Part shown: positions 1-10,753 of the stretch, piece after piece
How positions within the stretch are numbered: the first letter of the stretch is position 1
Layout: each line of letters opens with the position of its first letter
Source: Aurelia coerulea
Lineage: Eukaryota; Cnidaria; Scyphozoa; Semaeostomeae; Ulmaridae
Length of the DNA: 64,000 nucleotides
Reading direction: 5' to 3'
Assembly (NCBI GenBank): GCA_039566865.1
Contig: CM076949.1
Coordinates: 5,361,501-5,425,500, forward strand
Position numbers and translations under genes: made by a program
Notes under the pieces: generated by a model
Seen by the model: the letters and a program-made list of their open reading frames with translations, nothing else
Databases searched by the model: none
What the model was told of the DNA's origin: nothing

Positions 1-1
1 T

Positions 2-172
2 GACAAGTCTGAAGATGACAAATCCGAAAACGATAAGTCTGAAGATGACAAATCCGAAAGTGACAAGTCTGAAGATGACAAATCCGAAAATGAAGACTCT
101 CGCGTTGAATCGGATGCAGAAGCACAGCTTCTCAAAAGTAAGCCCTTCTTTTGTGATCCTGACCATGGGTAG
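2..172 (+). CDS. 3' end of an acidic DKSE-repeat protein (partial)
   Basis: The frame is open from the window edge and ends at TAG (170-172). It encodes about 30 residues of a 10-residue repeat, DKSEDDKSEN and close variants, then a short tail ending CDPDHG. The DNA is a 30-bp tandem repeat over bases 2-91. Acidic, lysine- and serine-rich repeats like this are usual in disordered secreted or nuclear proteins, but the family cannot be named. A good splice donor (GTAAGC) lies near 137, so the true exon may end there and the tail may be intron. The upstream part of the gene is outside the window. Confidence 0.4.
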   Translation, partial: DKSEDDKSENDKSEDDKSESDKSEDDKSENEDSRVESDAEAQLLKSKPFFCDPDHG

Positions 173-487
173 TTGCACACTGCAGTTATTTTTCAGCTTG
201 TATGCTTATGCGGAGGAGATTCATATTATTCTATGGAGAGGGCTTTGAAAAATCACAACTTCCTCCGTAGCAGTATACAAATGTTTCCCCGCACAGTGTT
301 TCAAAAGTACGTCCTTCTTTGCGATCGTGAGTTGGACAATGCAGTTATCTTTAAAAAGCACATAAGGTGCTGGAATGGTGATGAATGCAAGCGTAGGCTA
401 TTTAAAGTATATGTAACTCAGGTTGGGTGCATAACAGGACAGACTTTTAGGTATACTGCAATTAGCATATATATTAATTTAGATTAA
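173..487 (+). pseudogene. In-frame continuation after a stop, with an internal duplication
   Basis: This stretch is in the same frame as the DKSE tail, separated from it only by the TAG at 170-172, and stays open to 487. Bases about 130-200 and 300-360 resemble each other: both encode a Lys/Phe-rich start, a C-D pair and an AVIF motif, followed by a Cys-rich segment. This suggests an old tandem duplication of about 165 bp. No ATG starts it, so it is either a remnant of the upstream gene or non-coding. The family is not recognised. Confidence 0.25.
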
Positions 488-564
488 ATTTTAAAATATT
501 ACCCTTGGCTAGACTAGAAGTCCGAAAAAGTATACCCTTTGTCACGGCACATCCCCAGGTACCT

Positions 565-1325
565 TTTCATTTCATTTTCATTTCTTCATTATTTAACGTT
601 GGTTTACAATAGAATAAATCAATACTAATTAAGACCAACCTACATACATAAATACTTAAAATCTAAAAAAATCAACTAGTACCACATCCTGTTTTGTTAT
701 TGGCATATTCTGCAGGTGCAATGTTCTCCGGCCCAATTTTTTATCTTATTTTTAAAACGCGCGAGTGTCGGTTCTTCTTTGATATTGTCATCAAGGGTAT
801 TCCAAAGGAAACTTCCCCTGAAAGATAAAGACTCAACTCCATAAGATGTTGTCTTTGCCTTTGGAAGTATGCAAAGATTTTTGTTTCTCAGGTCATAGGC
901 CACATATGTCTTCTCATGAAATTCCCATACAATCGATGGATTCATATTATTCAATGACAAGTATATTTCAGTCATCAATTTTTGCAAATTTTTAACGTGG
1001 ATGGTGAAACTGTTACTGCGAACAAGTAACGATTGAAACGAAGATTCGTAGTCATTATGGAGGATCTTTAATGCACGTTTATGCGCGCGGTCTATTTTTT
1101 TGTTTGCACCTTTATTACAGAATAAGCCATATCAAAGGGCAATAACTGAAATTCGATAGAATCACCACATTGCAAATTGATAATGCTTGCTCTCTGGAAA
1201 TGTACATATTTAGCCTAGAAAAAGCACAGGTCTTTTTGTTGACTTTTTAGCACAATGTTTGCACATGCTTGTCAAACTTCAGTTTGTGGTCAATTTCAAT
1301 CCCAAGAAGTTTAACATGCTCTTTT
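565..1325 (-). mobile_element. LINE fragment (reverse transcriptase C-terminus and 3' UTR)
   Basis: Reading the minus strand from 1325, the translation gives LLGIEIDHKLKFDKHV, then FSYCPLIWL, then, after frame changes and stops, an open 96-residue piece (987-697) ending with the SLSFRGSFLWNTL...LARFKNKIKNW block. These are the typical last motifs of CR1/L2-type non-LTR reverse transcriptases. The 3' UTR runs on to a degenerate AAATGAAATG-type tail near 565. The copy is 5'-truncated and broken by at least one frameshift. Confidence 0.75.
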
Positions 1326-1956
1326 GCTAGTATTTACTATGGAAGAACCCCCCCCCCCCCCCAGGTGGTATGTTTCGTTATCAGGCTGGATAGGGTTTAA
1401 TGCTATTGCTTTGTTGTGTTGTAAATTTGTGTTCAATGAAAACTGGGTTTACCGGACGATTTACTGCGTATGTCTATGTTAAACACTTTAGAAGACATTA
1501 CATGGTCCATACGGTTTTAACTATCGTGATATGACATGGGCGACGAGCTGTCGAGGATCTACTGTATGCCAAAGTCATTTTATGTTGCTTCGTCATAGCT
1601 TTAGTAAGTCTACAATAAAGCAAAAATGCATTGGTCTTTTGTTGCTCCCCACTCCCCACTCCCATTGCCCAACTCGCACTTTTCCAGACAACCCACCCAA
1701 AAAGGTTCTTTTGTGCTTCATCGCTCAAAACATTCATAAATATTTCACGCATATATTATATCTTAAATTGCAGTAAATGTACCTTTTGAACAAAAAATGT
1801 ACGAGACTGAGCTATAGTTAGCTGATACCTACTCCCCACTCCCCACTCCCCACTCCCAGCTCCCATTACACAACACCCACTTTGCCAGACAACAACTGAA
1901 TCCTCTCTAGTCCCAGGAAAATTAGCGGTACACTATTGCCCTGGCAAGTTGCATAT

Positions 1957-2694
1957 ATGTATTTTTACATGGATATCCTTATCTTACTGCTTGCAATTTT
2001 TATAGGCGCTGTTGTTTCAGAGAACTCTGCTGATCCTGTGATCTTCGCTACATTACCGCCAAAATTGGTTAATGTCACTACAACACCACTCGTCCGCAGA
2101 AGATGGGTTTCACTGCGCAGAAGATGGGTTTCACTACGCAGAAGATGGGTTTCCCAACGTAGGAGATGGGTTTCCCAACGCAGGAGATGGGTTTCACTGC
2201 GCAGAAGATGGGTCTCACTACGCAGAAGATGGGTTTCCCAACGTAGGAGATGGGTTTCACTACGCAGAAGATGGGTTTCTCAACGCAGAAGATGGGTTTC
2301 ACAGCGCAGGAGATGGGTTTCACTACGCAGAAGATGGGTTTCACTACGCAGAAGATGGGTTTCTCAACGCAGAAGATGGGTTTCAATACGCAGAAGGTGT
2401 TATGCTCGCCGGAGATATTATGCCCGCAGAAGGTACTACGCCCGAAGACGTTGTCCAGGGTTTTTACTACGCAGAAGGTGTTATGCTCGCCGGAGATATT
2501 ATGCTCGTAGAAGGTACTATGCCCGAAGACGTTGCCTACCGACCACCACGACTCCTCGCCCAAAGACAACCCCGACCAAAACACCCAGACTTACAACACT
2601 GCCGCCCAATACCACAACACCAAGAGTTACGGAGCCACCACTGCCAACTTTCACTCCTACAAATCGTACAAACACATCAAGCGTCTATTTTTAA
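1957..2694 (+). CDS. Putative secreted repeat protein with Thr/Pro-rich tail
   Basis: A 245-residue ORF from the first in-frame ATG; a second ATG at 1969 starts the hydrophobic run MDILILLLAIFIGAVVS, a good signal peptide. A short segment with an NVTTTPL site follows. Next come 14 copies of a 7-residue repeat (RRRWVSL/Q), then RRRCYA/RRRYYA repeats, then a Thr/Pro-rich mucin-like tail of about 50 residues ending SSVYF. The repeat DNA (21-bp unit) is open in every forward frame, so openness alone proves little. The frame is supported by the signal peptide before it and the Thr/Pro tail after it. It may be one exon of a larger gene, or a mucin-like exon invaded by a minisatellite. No family is recognised. 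Confidence 0.4.
   Translation: MYFYMDILILLLAIFIGAVVSENSADPVIFATLPPKLVNVTTTPLVRRRWVSLRRRWVSLRRRWVSQRRRWVSQRRRWVSLRRRWVSLRRRWVSQRRRWVSLRRRWVSQRRRWVSQRRRWVSLRRRWVSLRRRWVSQRRRWVSIRRRCYARRRYYARRRYYARRRCPGFLLRRRCYARRRYYARRRYYARRRCLPTTTTPRPKTTPTKTPRLTTLPPNTTTPRVTEPPLPTFTPTNRTNTSSVYF
2095..2388 (+). repeat. 21-bp minisatellite, 14 units
   Basis: The unit is CGCAGAAGATGGGTTTCACT plus one base, repeated 14 times with few changes. Because 21 is a multiple of three, copy-number change keeps the frame of the surrounding ORF. It is followed (2389-2540) by a second repeat of about 67 bp in two copies (GGTGTTATGCTCGCC... to GAAGACGTTG). Confidence 0.9.
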
Positions 2695-3252
2695 ACAGAC
2701 CAGAGTTCTGGTGATTTTTTTCTACGCTTTTATGCACTTAAACGTTGAGTAGTTTGGTAAATGGACTTGCTGCGCCATTGTGTGGTTTGGCAAAGGTACC
2801 CAATCTTGATTGGCTTATAAATCGAGACATGACCACAAAACAGAGCAATCACATTGCGTTAAAATTGCAAGAAACGCGACTTCTGACAGTGGTGTATTAA
2901 ACAAGCTGCCATTGTATTTCCAAGTCTTGATATCAATCCTTTTCTCAAAGAACGATCGTGCTTCAGCCTAAGTGGAACATGTATCTTTCTAGGGTTTGTG
3001 CAAGGTTAAAAACTTGCATTTGCAAACAGCAAAAAATCTAAAAATTGCCTGTTCAAATTGATGTCCAACAATTGATAGCCAAAGAAACAATGCTGTGCCT
3101 GAGTGATTTCTTTGTTCTATTCATTGAGAAGCCTTTATACCATTCCACACTCCCTTTAGGGTTACGGTAAACGTTTGAAGCACAAGATTGGGCTTTTGCT
3201 TAAAAGAGTGTACCAGCTTCAAAAGCTATTTTGTAGTAGCGCATACTGATCA

Positions 3253-3366
3253 GTTTTGTGTTGTACAGGAAAATATAAAGCCCGAGGTCTTAAAAGTACA
3301 GACCGAGCTTGCGAAGTCTGTGCAGTAAGACCGAGGGCTTTATATTTTCCTGTACAACTACAAAAC
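3253..3366. repeat. Hairpin inverted repeat
   Basis: The arms start GTTTTGTGTTGTACAGGAAA on the left and end with the reverse complement on the right, with only small mismatches and a short loop around 3310. It is probably a fold-back MITE. A second, weaker pair, GTTACCTGA (3386) and TCAGGTAAC (3612), lies just to the right. Confidence 0.7.
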
Positions 3367-3959
3367 CGGTTAGTGTGAGTTTTGTTACCTGATAGCTTCT
3401 AATTTTGACTCATATCATTTAGTCAAACGCATTTCGTTACTATTATGTCACTTGAGTTTATTGTACATTTCACAAGCCTAAATCCGTTGCTGTGGTGACA
3501 AAAACGCGTCCTTGTATCGTATTATACAAGGCTGCGGGAAAACTGCGGGAAATGTGCGATTAACCAATAGGATTGGCGGGATTCTTGTATTGCCTCATTT
3601 TTGAAACGTCAGTCAGGTAACAAAAAAATCTAGCTTCTATCGACAGAAAGTGTAGATCCTAAACTACCAAATTGTGCCTCAGCTTCTTCAAATTCCTCCT
3701 TCCTTTGAAAATTACGTTTTCAAAAATTTGGACATTATTTCTCTGTTCTTTCAAAGTTGTATTTGACTATAAAAGAAGGACCAAAGTTTCGATAAAGACA
3801 CTGAATAACATTTTTCGTGTGAAAGTTTCCACAGATGCCTTGCGCAAGTCGCCTTGAAATGAAAGAAAATGACGGCTTGTTCCGAAAAGCAACCAAAATG
3901 CTCAAATTTCTCAAGGAAGAAAGAGGGGAAGGGAAAATGAAAGGAAAAAGGAAGAGAAA

Positions 3960-4468
3960 CATCGGGTTCAAATCTTTAAAGAGATCGGTGTAAAATTCTA
4001 TTACAGTTTTCTTTTGAATAAATGGCTTGGAAGTAACTTAGGGTTTTTTTTGCAGTAAATCTGCCGTGGAAATTTATTGATATCTTGATTAGTTTCAAAA
4101 TGGCGGCAGTTATTAAATTTGAGGCTATGATGTCATCAAATTTCTAAATCCTAAACCAGAAAAGCTACAGATGCTTGCCACCATATTGTAGACCTTTCTA
4201 AACTATGGTTTTCGTGAAGATTATATCATTTTACCTCCATTGGTTTTGGATTTACGATGATTCTAATTTTTTTGAAAATTTCCAGGGAATTTTTTGAAAA
4301 CAATTAAATTGCTGTCATTTTGGAAAAAATCAAGATATCAAAATATTTCCAAGGCAGATTTACCGCAAACTACCATAAGTCCCTTTAAAGCCATTCAGTT
4401 CAAAGAAAAATTTCATAGAATTTTACACCCACCTTTTTAAAGATTTGAAAGATTTTGAGCCCTATGCT
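3960..4468. mobile_element. Palindromic MITE, family A1 (copy 1)
   Basis: The left part reads TTCAAATCTTTAAAG..., TAAATCTGCCGTGGAAATTT, then the same blocks inverted, ending TTTGAGCCCTATGCT. Arms are roughly 200 bp with a non-palindromic centre. The same family recurs at 9820 and 23831; the last copy has a clear 9-bp target duplication. It has no coding capacity. Confidence 0.75.
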
Positions 4469-5210
4469 AAGAAGAGAAGGATCAGGAATGGACAGGAAAA
4501 GTTTCAGTAGGGCACAGACATCAAACTTAAATTAGGTGTCTGCTTCATTCAAAATTTGCAAAAATATTGCTATAATGTTGCTATTTTGCTCTTCGATCTG
4601 TTGGTAGATGAATGTGTCAATAATATGTGCTGGCTAATTGCAATCAAAATTTGTCGACTTCAGTTACATGACATGGTATATACTTGAAGTGAAAAGATGT
4701 TCCCCTTTTGCTGTTCGTATATGTGTTACAAAGAAATATTTAAACCCCTAAACTGCATTAAATTGGAGCAACGCATCTTCTGTACCAGTATCTTGAAATG
4801 TTTTCAAAGGAAAGGTTAGGGAGGGGACATTTTTAGCACTGCCGAACGGCTCTAGACTGACGATATTCGTCTAAGTTTTGCTCCATTGGAGCGAAAACAA
4901 GGATTCATGTAATAAGTCTAGAACGGCTCCACATTTTCTACAAATGAGATAACCACCTGCGAAAGTCCTGTTTTCTGCAGTTTCCTCAAACTCTAGTGCA
5001 CTATTTTTCGGAATTCCTGCACTATCGACGAGTCGTTAACCAGACGCATATCAGTATTATTGCTGTTGAAATGCTTAATTGTAAAAGTAGGTGATGGATT
5101 TCTAATGAAAATATTTGTCACTTTCAAAGTTGTCTTTTTATGTTTTGAAGAATGAAAAAAATTATGGGGCAGTCTCGCTCAAACAGGAAGGAATGCGTAT
5201 ACCTACTTAC

Positions 5211-5273
5211 TAGCCTGCGTGCAGATTCAACTCCTCGAAATACTTTCGAGGAGTTGAGTCTGCACGCAGGCTA
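5211..5273. mobile_element. 63-bp hairpin MITE with 9-bp target duplication
   Basis: The ends TAGCCTGCGTGCAGA / TCTGCACGCAGGCTA form a nearly perfect hairpin through TCAACTCCTCGAAA. It is flanked by the direct repeat CCTACTTAC (5202-5210 and 5274-5282). The same terminal motif is found on a larger element at 9996-10343. A 9-bp duplication is typical of Mutator-type transposases. Confidence 0.85.
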
Positions 5274-5289
5274 CCTACTTACAGGTTGT

Positions 5290-6145
5290 CCCAGTAATTG
5301 TTCAGCGTTTGATTAAATATGAAAAAATAACGATACAAGTATGGGGCTCCATGATGAGTTAACCCCAAAGTAACTGCTCTCCAACGCCTTCAAGACTGGG
5401 CGTATTCGATAATTGCAAACGCGAGAATAAAAGATGACTGGTCGGCATCCTGGTTAAACGTAGAAAATCTTTTCCGTTACGATAGGAATGTCATGACTTA
5501 CAAGATTATGAGCAGACTATGCCCTGAAAACCTCTGGGATAAATACAAGCCAAGATCTTTTCACTCGACCTACAATACGAGGCACTGTAAGGATATCCAG
5601 ATCCCAAAATATAGGACTGAATTTGCAAAAAGGGCTTTCATTACGCAGCTCTGAAGTCATGGAATGATACACCTGCCGAAATTCGCGAGTTGCCGAATTT
5701 TTTTTCCGTACATGGTTGGCAGTATCTTTGATGGTTGGAAGTATCAACTGTTGATGGTTGGAATTATCTTTCATGGTTGAAAGTATCATTTTTAGGCCAT
5801 ACCTTCTTTCCTTTAACTTTATTGGTTGGAAGTATCAGTTTTTAGGTTAGGCCCATTTGCACTATCAGTGGTTGGAAGTATCCCGCAACAAAGTTGTTGG
5901 TTGGTTGGAAAAAAAATTCGCGTTGCGGACACTTGATCGTTTTAAAAAAACAACTTAAAACGCATTTAAAGAGCTAGACTCTCAAGCCAAACACAACTCC
6001 CTGGAAGAACAGCAAGGATTAAGTTTTATAGGGCTTTAGGTTTTTATTCATAAGGTTTTATCATTGTAAATAGATGTTATATATTTCAATTTGCTGAAGG
6101 GTTAATTTGTGTATAAATAATATTAAATGAAATGAATGAATGAAA
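5290..6145 (+). mobile_element. LINE 3' fragment, interrupted by another element
   Basis: Translation gives LQRLQDWAYSIIANARIKDD, then SRLCPENLWDKYKP, then IQIPKYRTEFAKRAF, then TPAEIREL, interrupted at 5694-5920, resuming RTLDRFKKQLKTHLKS and a stop at 5975-5977. This is the C-terminal end of a CR1/L2-like reverse transcriptase ORF, with a 1-nt frameshift near 5650. The 3' UTR ends in the AAATGAATGAATGAA tail near 6145. The left boundary is approximate. Confidence 0.75.
5694..5920. mobile_element. Insertion inside the LINE, with GTTGGAAGTATC repeats
   Basis: The ends CGAATTTTTTTTCC / GGAAAAAAAATTCG are inverted. The interior repeats GGTTGGAAGTATC about six times with spacers. It splits the LINE reading frame exactly between EIREL and RTLDRF. 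The target duplication is not clean; GTTGC occurs on both sides. Confidence 0.65.
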
Positions 6146-6513
6146 TGAACCCGATTCCGGAGATCTTTAATTAATTTTAGACACCAGAACCTTCCAAATC
6201 CATTGAATATTCACGGAGTTACAAACTTTGGAAGTTCAAGTTTGTGCGAAGGCTGGAGCCAGAAGCCTCTACAAAGCATTTGTGGCAAAAGAGGCATGGG
6301 CTGTCGTTTCCTTTCTTATCGCTTATTTCAGAACCAGCCAGATGCGATTTTGAAAGATTTTCTAAAACTTAACTTTCAAGCATATGGAGCCTTGGGGGAA
6401 ATATTCAAAAATTATTCGGTCTGTCATCGATTATGTATTCAATGAATGTTTTTTTGGAACATGCATTCTTTTTAATATTTTCATGTGGTTATTAGAATGA
6501 GATTACCTTTGAA

Positions 6514-6829
6514 CATGAGTGGTAGGAGACTGCTGTGTTAGCCTAAAAAATCACTTCGTAAAGAAACATATTTATTCAAACTTACTATACTTTGGTTGTC
6601 TCTTTCCTGTCATGTCCTAATATTCGCGACAAGCTGCACACGAAGCACAAACGACTTGGTCTTTCGATCCGAGCACTAAATGCGCATGCGTAGGATCAAT
6701 GCAATATGCTGGCACCTGCAAAAGATCAGAATATTAGGCCGAACGCAATAAATAAGAGTAAGTTTGAATAAATACGTCTCTTGGCGATTGCAGTGTTTAG
6801 GCTAACACAGCAGTCTTCTACCACTCATG
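6514..6829. mobile_element. MITE with 34-bp inverted ends
   Basis: The ends CATGAGTGGTAGGAGACTGC / GCAGTCTTCTACCACTCATG continue through TGTTAGCCTAAA and its inverse. The element is flanked by CTTTGAA on both sides (6507-6513 and 6830-6836). A 7-bp (possibly 8-bp) duplication would suit a hAT-like mobiliser. It has no ORF. Confidence 0.75.
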
Positions 6830-7065
6830 CTTTGAAGTCCTATTTGGTTTACTCTGATATTAATGAGAGGTGTGGCACTAGGTAACCTTTTTTACCTCGA
6901 TTTTGGAGCTGGCTTGCATTGCATGTCATCTAGTGCACTTGCCCAAGTCGCCTTGTAATAGGCATGGGACCCCTAGTTTAACGTCCCGAAGGACGGCGAA
7001 GTAAGGTGTTTTGTCAAGCAATTGGAACATCATCCATGCAGATTTTAACCTAAAACGATCAAACT

Positions 7066-7590
7066 AGCATAGGTTCCAAATCTTTAACTCGGCGTAAAAA
7101 GGTGGGTGTAAAATTCAACGACCTATTTCTTCTGATTGAATGGCTTAAGAGAAACTTTAGGTATCTATCTGTAATTCTACCGTTGGACTTTCCAGAAATT
7201 TTGAATATTTTTCAAAATTAGAGCGTATTTTGCATTTCAGCCCATTTTAGGATGTGACGTCATCAAATTTCTAAATCATAAACCAGATGAGTGAAAGACT
7301 ATTGCTTGATAGCATATTATAGGCATTCATGAACCATAGTTCTCTTCGAAATTACTTCATGTTGCGTCACACGGTTTAGAAATTACGATTGTTTTAAGTT
7401 TTTTTGAAATTTTTTCTTGAATTCTTGAAAAAGAAGAAAAACACTCTAATTCTGAAAATATTAAAGATTTCAGAAAAATCCAACGGCAGAATTATAGAGA
7501 AATAGCTAAAGTTTCTTTGAAGTTATCCAGTTCAAAAAAATAGGTCACTCAAATTTACACCAGCCTTTTTAAAGATTTGGAACCTATGCT
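7066..7590. mobile_element. Palindromic MITE, family A2 (complete copy)
   Basis: The perfect 20-bp ends are AGCATAGGTTCCAAATCTTT and its reverse complement. Long subterminal arms carry TAATTCTACCGTTGGACTTT and its inverse. It is clearly related to A1 (same end order, different middle), so A1 and A2 are sister families. Half copies occur at 44026 and 54829. Confidence 0.8.
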
Positions 7591-8041
7591 GATCAAATTT
7601 GACTTCAGTTACCTAACGCAAACTGCATGAGCCCCTCGGCACTCCAAAGTTATCTTGGAGACAAACACTCCGACGCTATGTACCAAAAACCAACTTTAAA
7701 TAACGAAATATGATTTTTCCCAATGTTACATAATACTGTAAAAATTATCAACAATATAAAAAATTATGATAAATGCGATGATAATTCAAAATATTTAAAA
7801 TAAATGGTTATTTGCTGTTTATTGTACAGCTTAAATGAACTTAATCTCGCTGATTATAGTCAATAGATATTCACCATGAGACTGTAAATTATCAAATGTT
7901 CTGCTAACAACTATCTCACGGATCAAATTATTTCCAGAGTTGATGAATTTCTTATTCGCCAAGGGGAGATTATGTAATCACAGCTAGAACATTATATTTA
8001 CCGGGTGATTCAAAAAAGTTAAGACGTTTTGCAGTCTGTGG

Positions 8042-8652
8042 AAACAAGGACAGATTTGGTAAGACAATAGCACGAGTTCGTTTTGATTGACACCGAAATT
8101 CAAAACGATTAACGGTCGCAGACAAAGGAAATTCTCTCAATCAGTAAATCAAACAAGCAAACCCGCAAAAGATTCTCTGAAACCCAGGTAGCTAGCTCGC
8201 TCGTCGTGCATTCCAGAAGTTGTTTCTAAGAGCAAACATGAGTATAGATCGAAAGAAGAAGTATAGGATAATGAGTATAGATCGAAAGAAGAAGGATATA
8301 TCTACACATCTGCCACGGGCATTTGATTTATTTTATTCAAAAGCCGATTGGGAGGCGATTCAATTCTCTTATTTTTTGGGTGTAATTAAAACACTTACTG
8401 CCCAGCTTCTGAATTAGATGTGTAGATATATTCTTCTTCTTTCGAAATATGCTCATGTTTGCTCTTAAAAACAATTTCTGGATTGCACAACGAGCGCACT
8501 AGCTACTTGGGTTTCAGAGAAACTTTTGCGGCTTCGTTTGTTTTTAATTACTGGCTTAGAGAATTTCCTTTGTCTGCAGCCACTAACCGCTTTGAATTCA
8601 GGTGTCAACAAAAGCATCTCATGCTATTGTGTTACAAAATCTTTCCTTGTTG
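8042..8652. mobile_element. Long fold-back element, family F (copy 1)
   Basis: Arms of about 250 bp face each other: AACAAGGACAGATTTGG... through GACAAAGGAAATTCTCT, CCAGGTAGCTAG, and TATAGATCGAAAGAAGAAG, then all of it inverted. A central spacer around 8330-8400 is not palindromic. ORFs seen here are products of the palindrome. A half-end of a TACCGGGTGATTC type lies just upstream (7999). Confidence 0.75.
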
Positions 8653-9139
8653 TCTGTGGAATAAAAAGCACGCTGCCAATATTCAAAAGTGAAATGTTAA
8701 TCTTTCAGTCAAAGGCAAACTCAGATGTGAAAATCTTGTTTCATAAAATCACTCATCTTTTAGACCCAGAAATTAAGAAAACGCTGCTAAGAGGTTTGCA
8801 TCGGAATGAGAATTCCATGTGCGATCCAGGTTTATGACTGACATGCCATGCAATTGGCATTTGATTCTATTTCCAAAACAGACCATTGTATTTAATTTAT
8901 ATTTGAATGGCAAGTAAATCATGGACCAGAATTGAACGTGGAATTCTTGTTCCCGTACGAACCCCTTACCAACATTTTCCCATTAATTGGGTCTAAAAGA
9001 TGAGTTACTTCGCCAAACAAAATTTTCACATTTAAGTTTCACATTTTGATTGATAGATTAACATTTTAGTTTGAACATCAGCCATGTAATTTCTATTCCA
9101 CAGCCTACAAAACGTGTTAACTTTTTTTACTCATCTGAT

Positions 9140-9757
9140 CTATTGTTCTGTCATAATCAACAAGGACAGATATTGTTCAATAGGAACCGCTACTCTTTTA
9201 TTGACACCTACATACAAAGCGATTTGTGATTGCAGACAAAGGAATTCTATTCCACAAAAGTTGCCGTGAAACCTAGGTAGCTAACTCGCTCATTGTGCAT
9301 TCCAGAAATGGTTTTAGAGAGCAAACGTCAGCACATATCGAGAGAAGAAGGCCATATCTAAAGTTCTGCCTCGGGAATTTTATATTGTTTGTTTCAGAAG
9401 CTGATTGGTGGGCGATTCAATTCTCGAATTTTTTTGGTGTAATTAAAACAATTACTGCTCAGCTTCCGAATCAAACAAATACAATGCACTAGGCAGAAGT
9501 TTAGATATGTCCTTCTTCTTTCGATATGCTCTTTAAAACTATTTCTGGAATGCACAACGAGCGAGTTAGCTACCTGGGTGTTTCCAAGCAACTTTTGTGG
9601 ATTACTGTTGTTTTTGTTTATGAATTGACAAACCGTGCATGAAATTCTCTTTGTCTGCAATAACAAATCGCTTTGTATGTAGGTGTCAATGTAAAGTAGC
9701 GGACCCTATTGTAACATTATACTTCCTTGTTGTCATAATCCAGTTATTGTTCTATCT
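9140..9757. mobile_element. Long fold-back element, family F (copy 2, diverged)
   Basis: This has the same order of blocks as the copy at 8042 with more substitutions: CTATTGTTCTGTCATAATC at the left is mirrored at the right, and the GCATTCCAGAAATGGTTTT / AACTATTTCTGGAATGC pair is conserved. Confidence 0.65.
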
Positions 9758-9819
9758 ATGTAGTAATTAGGCCTTTTTCAACGGTACACCATATCTACAG
9801 TAAATCCCCGCGTAAACAT

Positions 9820-10601
9820 GAGGTATTTTGCTGTAAATCTGCCGTGGAAATGTTTTGATATCTTGATTTTTTTCAAAATGACGGCATTTTAGTCATTTTT
9901 GAAGAATTAATGGACAATTTTGAAAAGAATAAAATCATCGTAGATCCTAGATGAAAAGTGGAAAATTGATAGAATCGTCACAAAGACCATAATTTTAGCC
10001 TGCGCGCAGACAGAATATTTTTTTTTTTATTCAGCATAAAAATTTACAAAAACGGAATTACTTATAACAACACTTACGAACTACTTTACTACACTACCAG
10101 GACGAGATACCATGGGGAGCAAATACCATGATTACCCCATGGCTTTGACATAAAGACGAGCAACTAAATTAAACCTACATACAATTAAATACAATTACTA
10201 CTATAATTACGCGCAAAAAATCTCTACTGATAAACACTGGAGTCAGTTTCACATTGGATGTCAGGCAACCAATTGAAGGCTTATAATTTAAGTGTAATTA
10301 TAAATCTAATTTAAGACAGAATATTTGGTCTGCGCGCAAGCTACCAGAGTTTACGAAGATCTACAAAATGGTGGCAAGCAGAAATCTGTAGCTTTTCTGG
10401 TTTAGGATTTAGAAATTTAATGACGTCACAGCCTCAAATATAATAAATGCAGCCATTTTTAAAACTAATCAAGATATCAAAAAATTTCTACGGCAGATTT
10501 ACAGCAAAGTACCATAAGTTCCTTCCAAACCATTTAATAAGATTTATAAGATTTATAACAGAATTTCATACCCACCCTTTTGAAGATTTGAGCCCTATGC
10601 T
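9820..10601. mobile_element. MITE family A1 (copy 2), split by a nested element
   Basis: The left arm (TGCTGTAAATCTGCCGTGG) and right arm ending GAGCCCTATGCT match the 23831 copy. The middle is interrupted by the 348-bp element at 9996-10343. The extreme left end is lost. Confidence 0.7.
9996..10343. mobile_element. TAGCCTGCG-family element nested in A1, carrying a LINE 3' tail
   Basis: The ends TAGCCTGCGCGCAGAC / GTCTGCGCGCAAGCTA are inverted. Flanks CCATAATTT (9987-9995) and CCAGAGTTT (10344-10352) each differ by one base from the uninterrupted A1 sequence CCATAGTTT, so a diverged 9-bp duplication is likely. The interior (about 10040-10200) resembles, in reverse, the LINE 3' UTR at 39580-39640 (GCCATGGGGTA, GCTCCCC). 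Confidence 0.7.
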
Positions 10602-10753
10602 AACATAAGCACTTTCGGAAACTGAATATACATCTTGGCATTGGACGCAGCTGTAAGTCCACGATGTATTCCTTGGCAGTGTCGGTCGCCAAGAGTTTAA
10701 AGCAAACAAAACAATTATTATTATCGCTATTTACTCACGAATCTCTTCACTTG

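Noticed and set aside
2072..2752. Alternative-frame ORFs (AEDGFHY repeat, and a minus-strand KPIFCV repeat) over the minisatellite
   Set aside because: A 21-bp repeat without stops is open in several frames at once. Only the frame with the signal peptide and Thr/Pro tail is coherent.
8220..9666. Several ORFs of 60-100 codons (e.g. 8459-8692, 8526-8837)
   Set aside because: They fall inside the fold-back arms of family F and repeat as the same peptide at 11805-12044 and 12248-12487.
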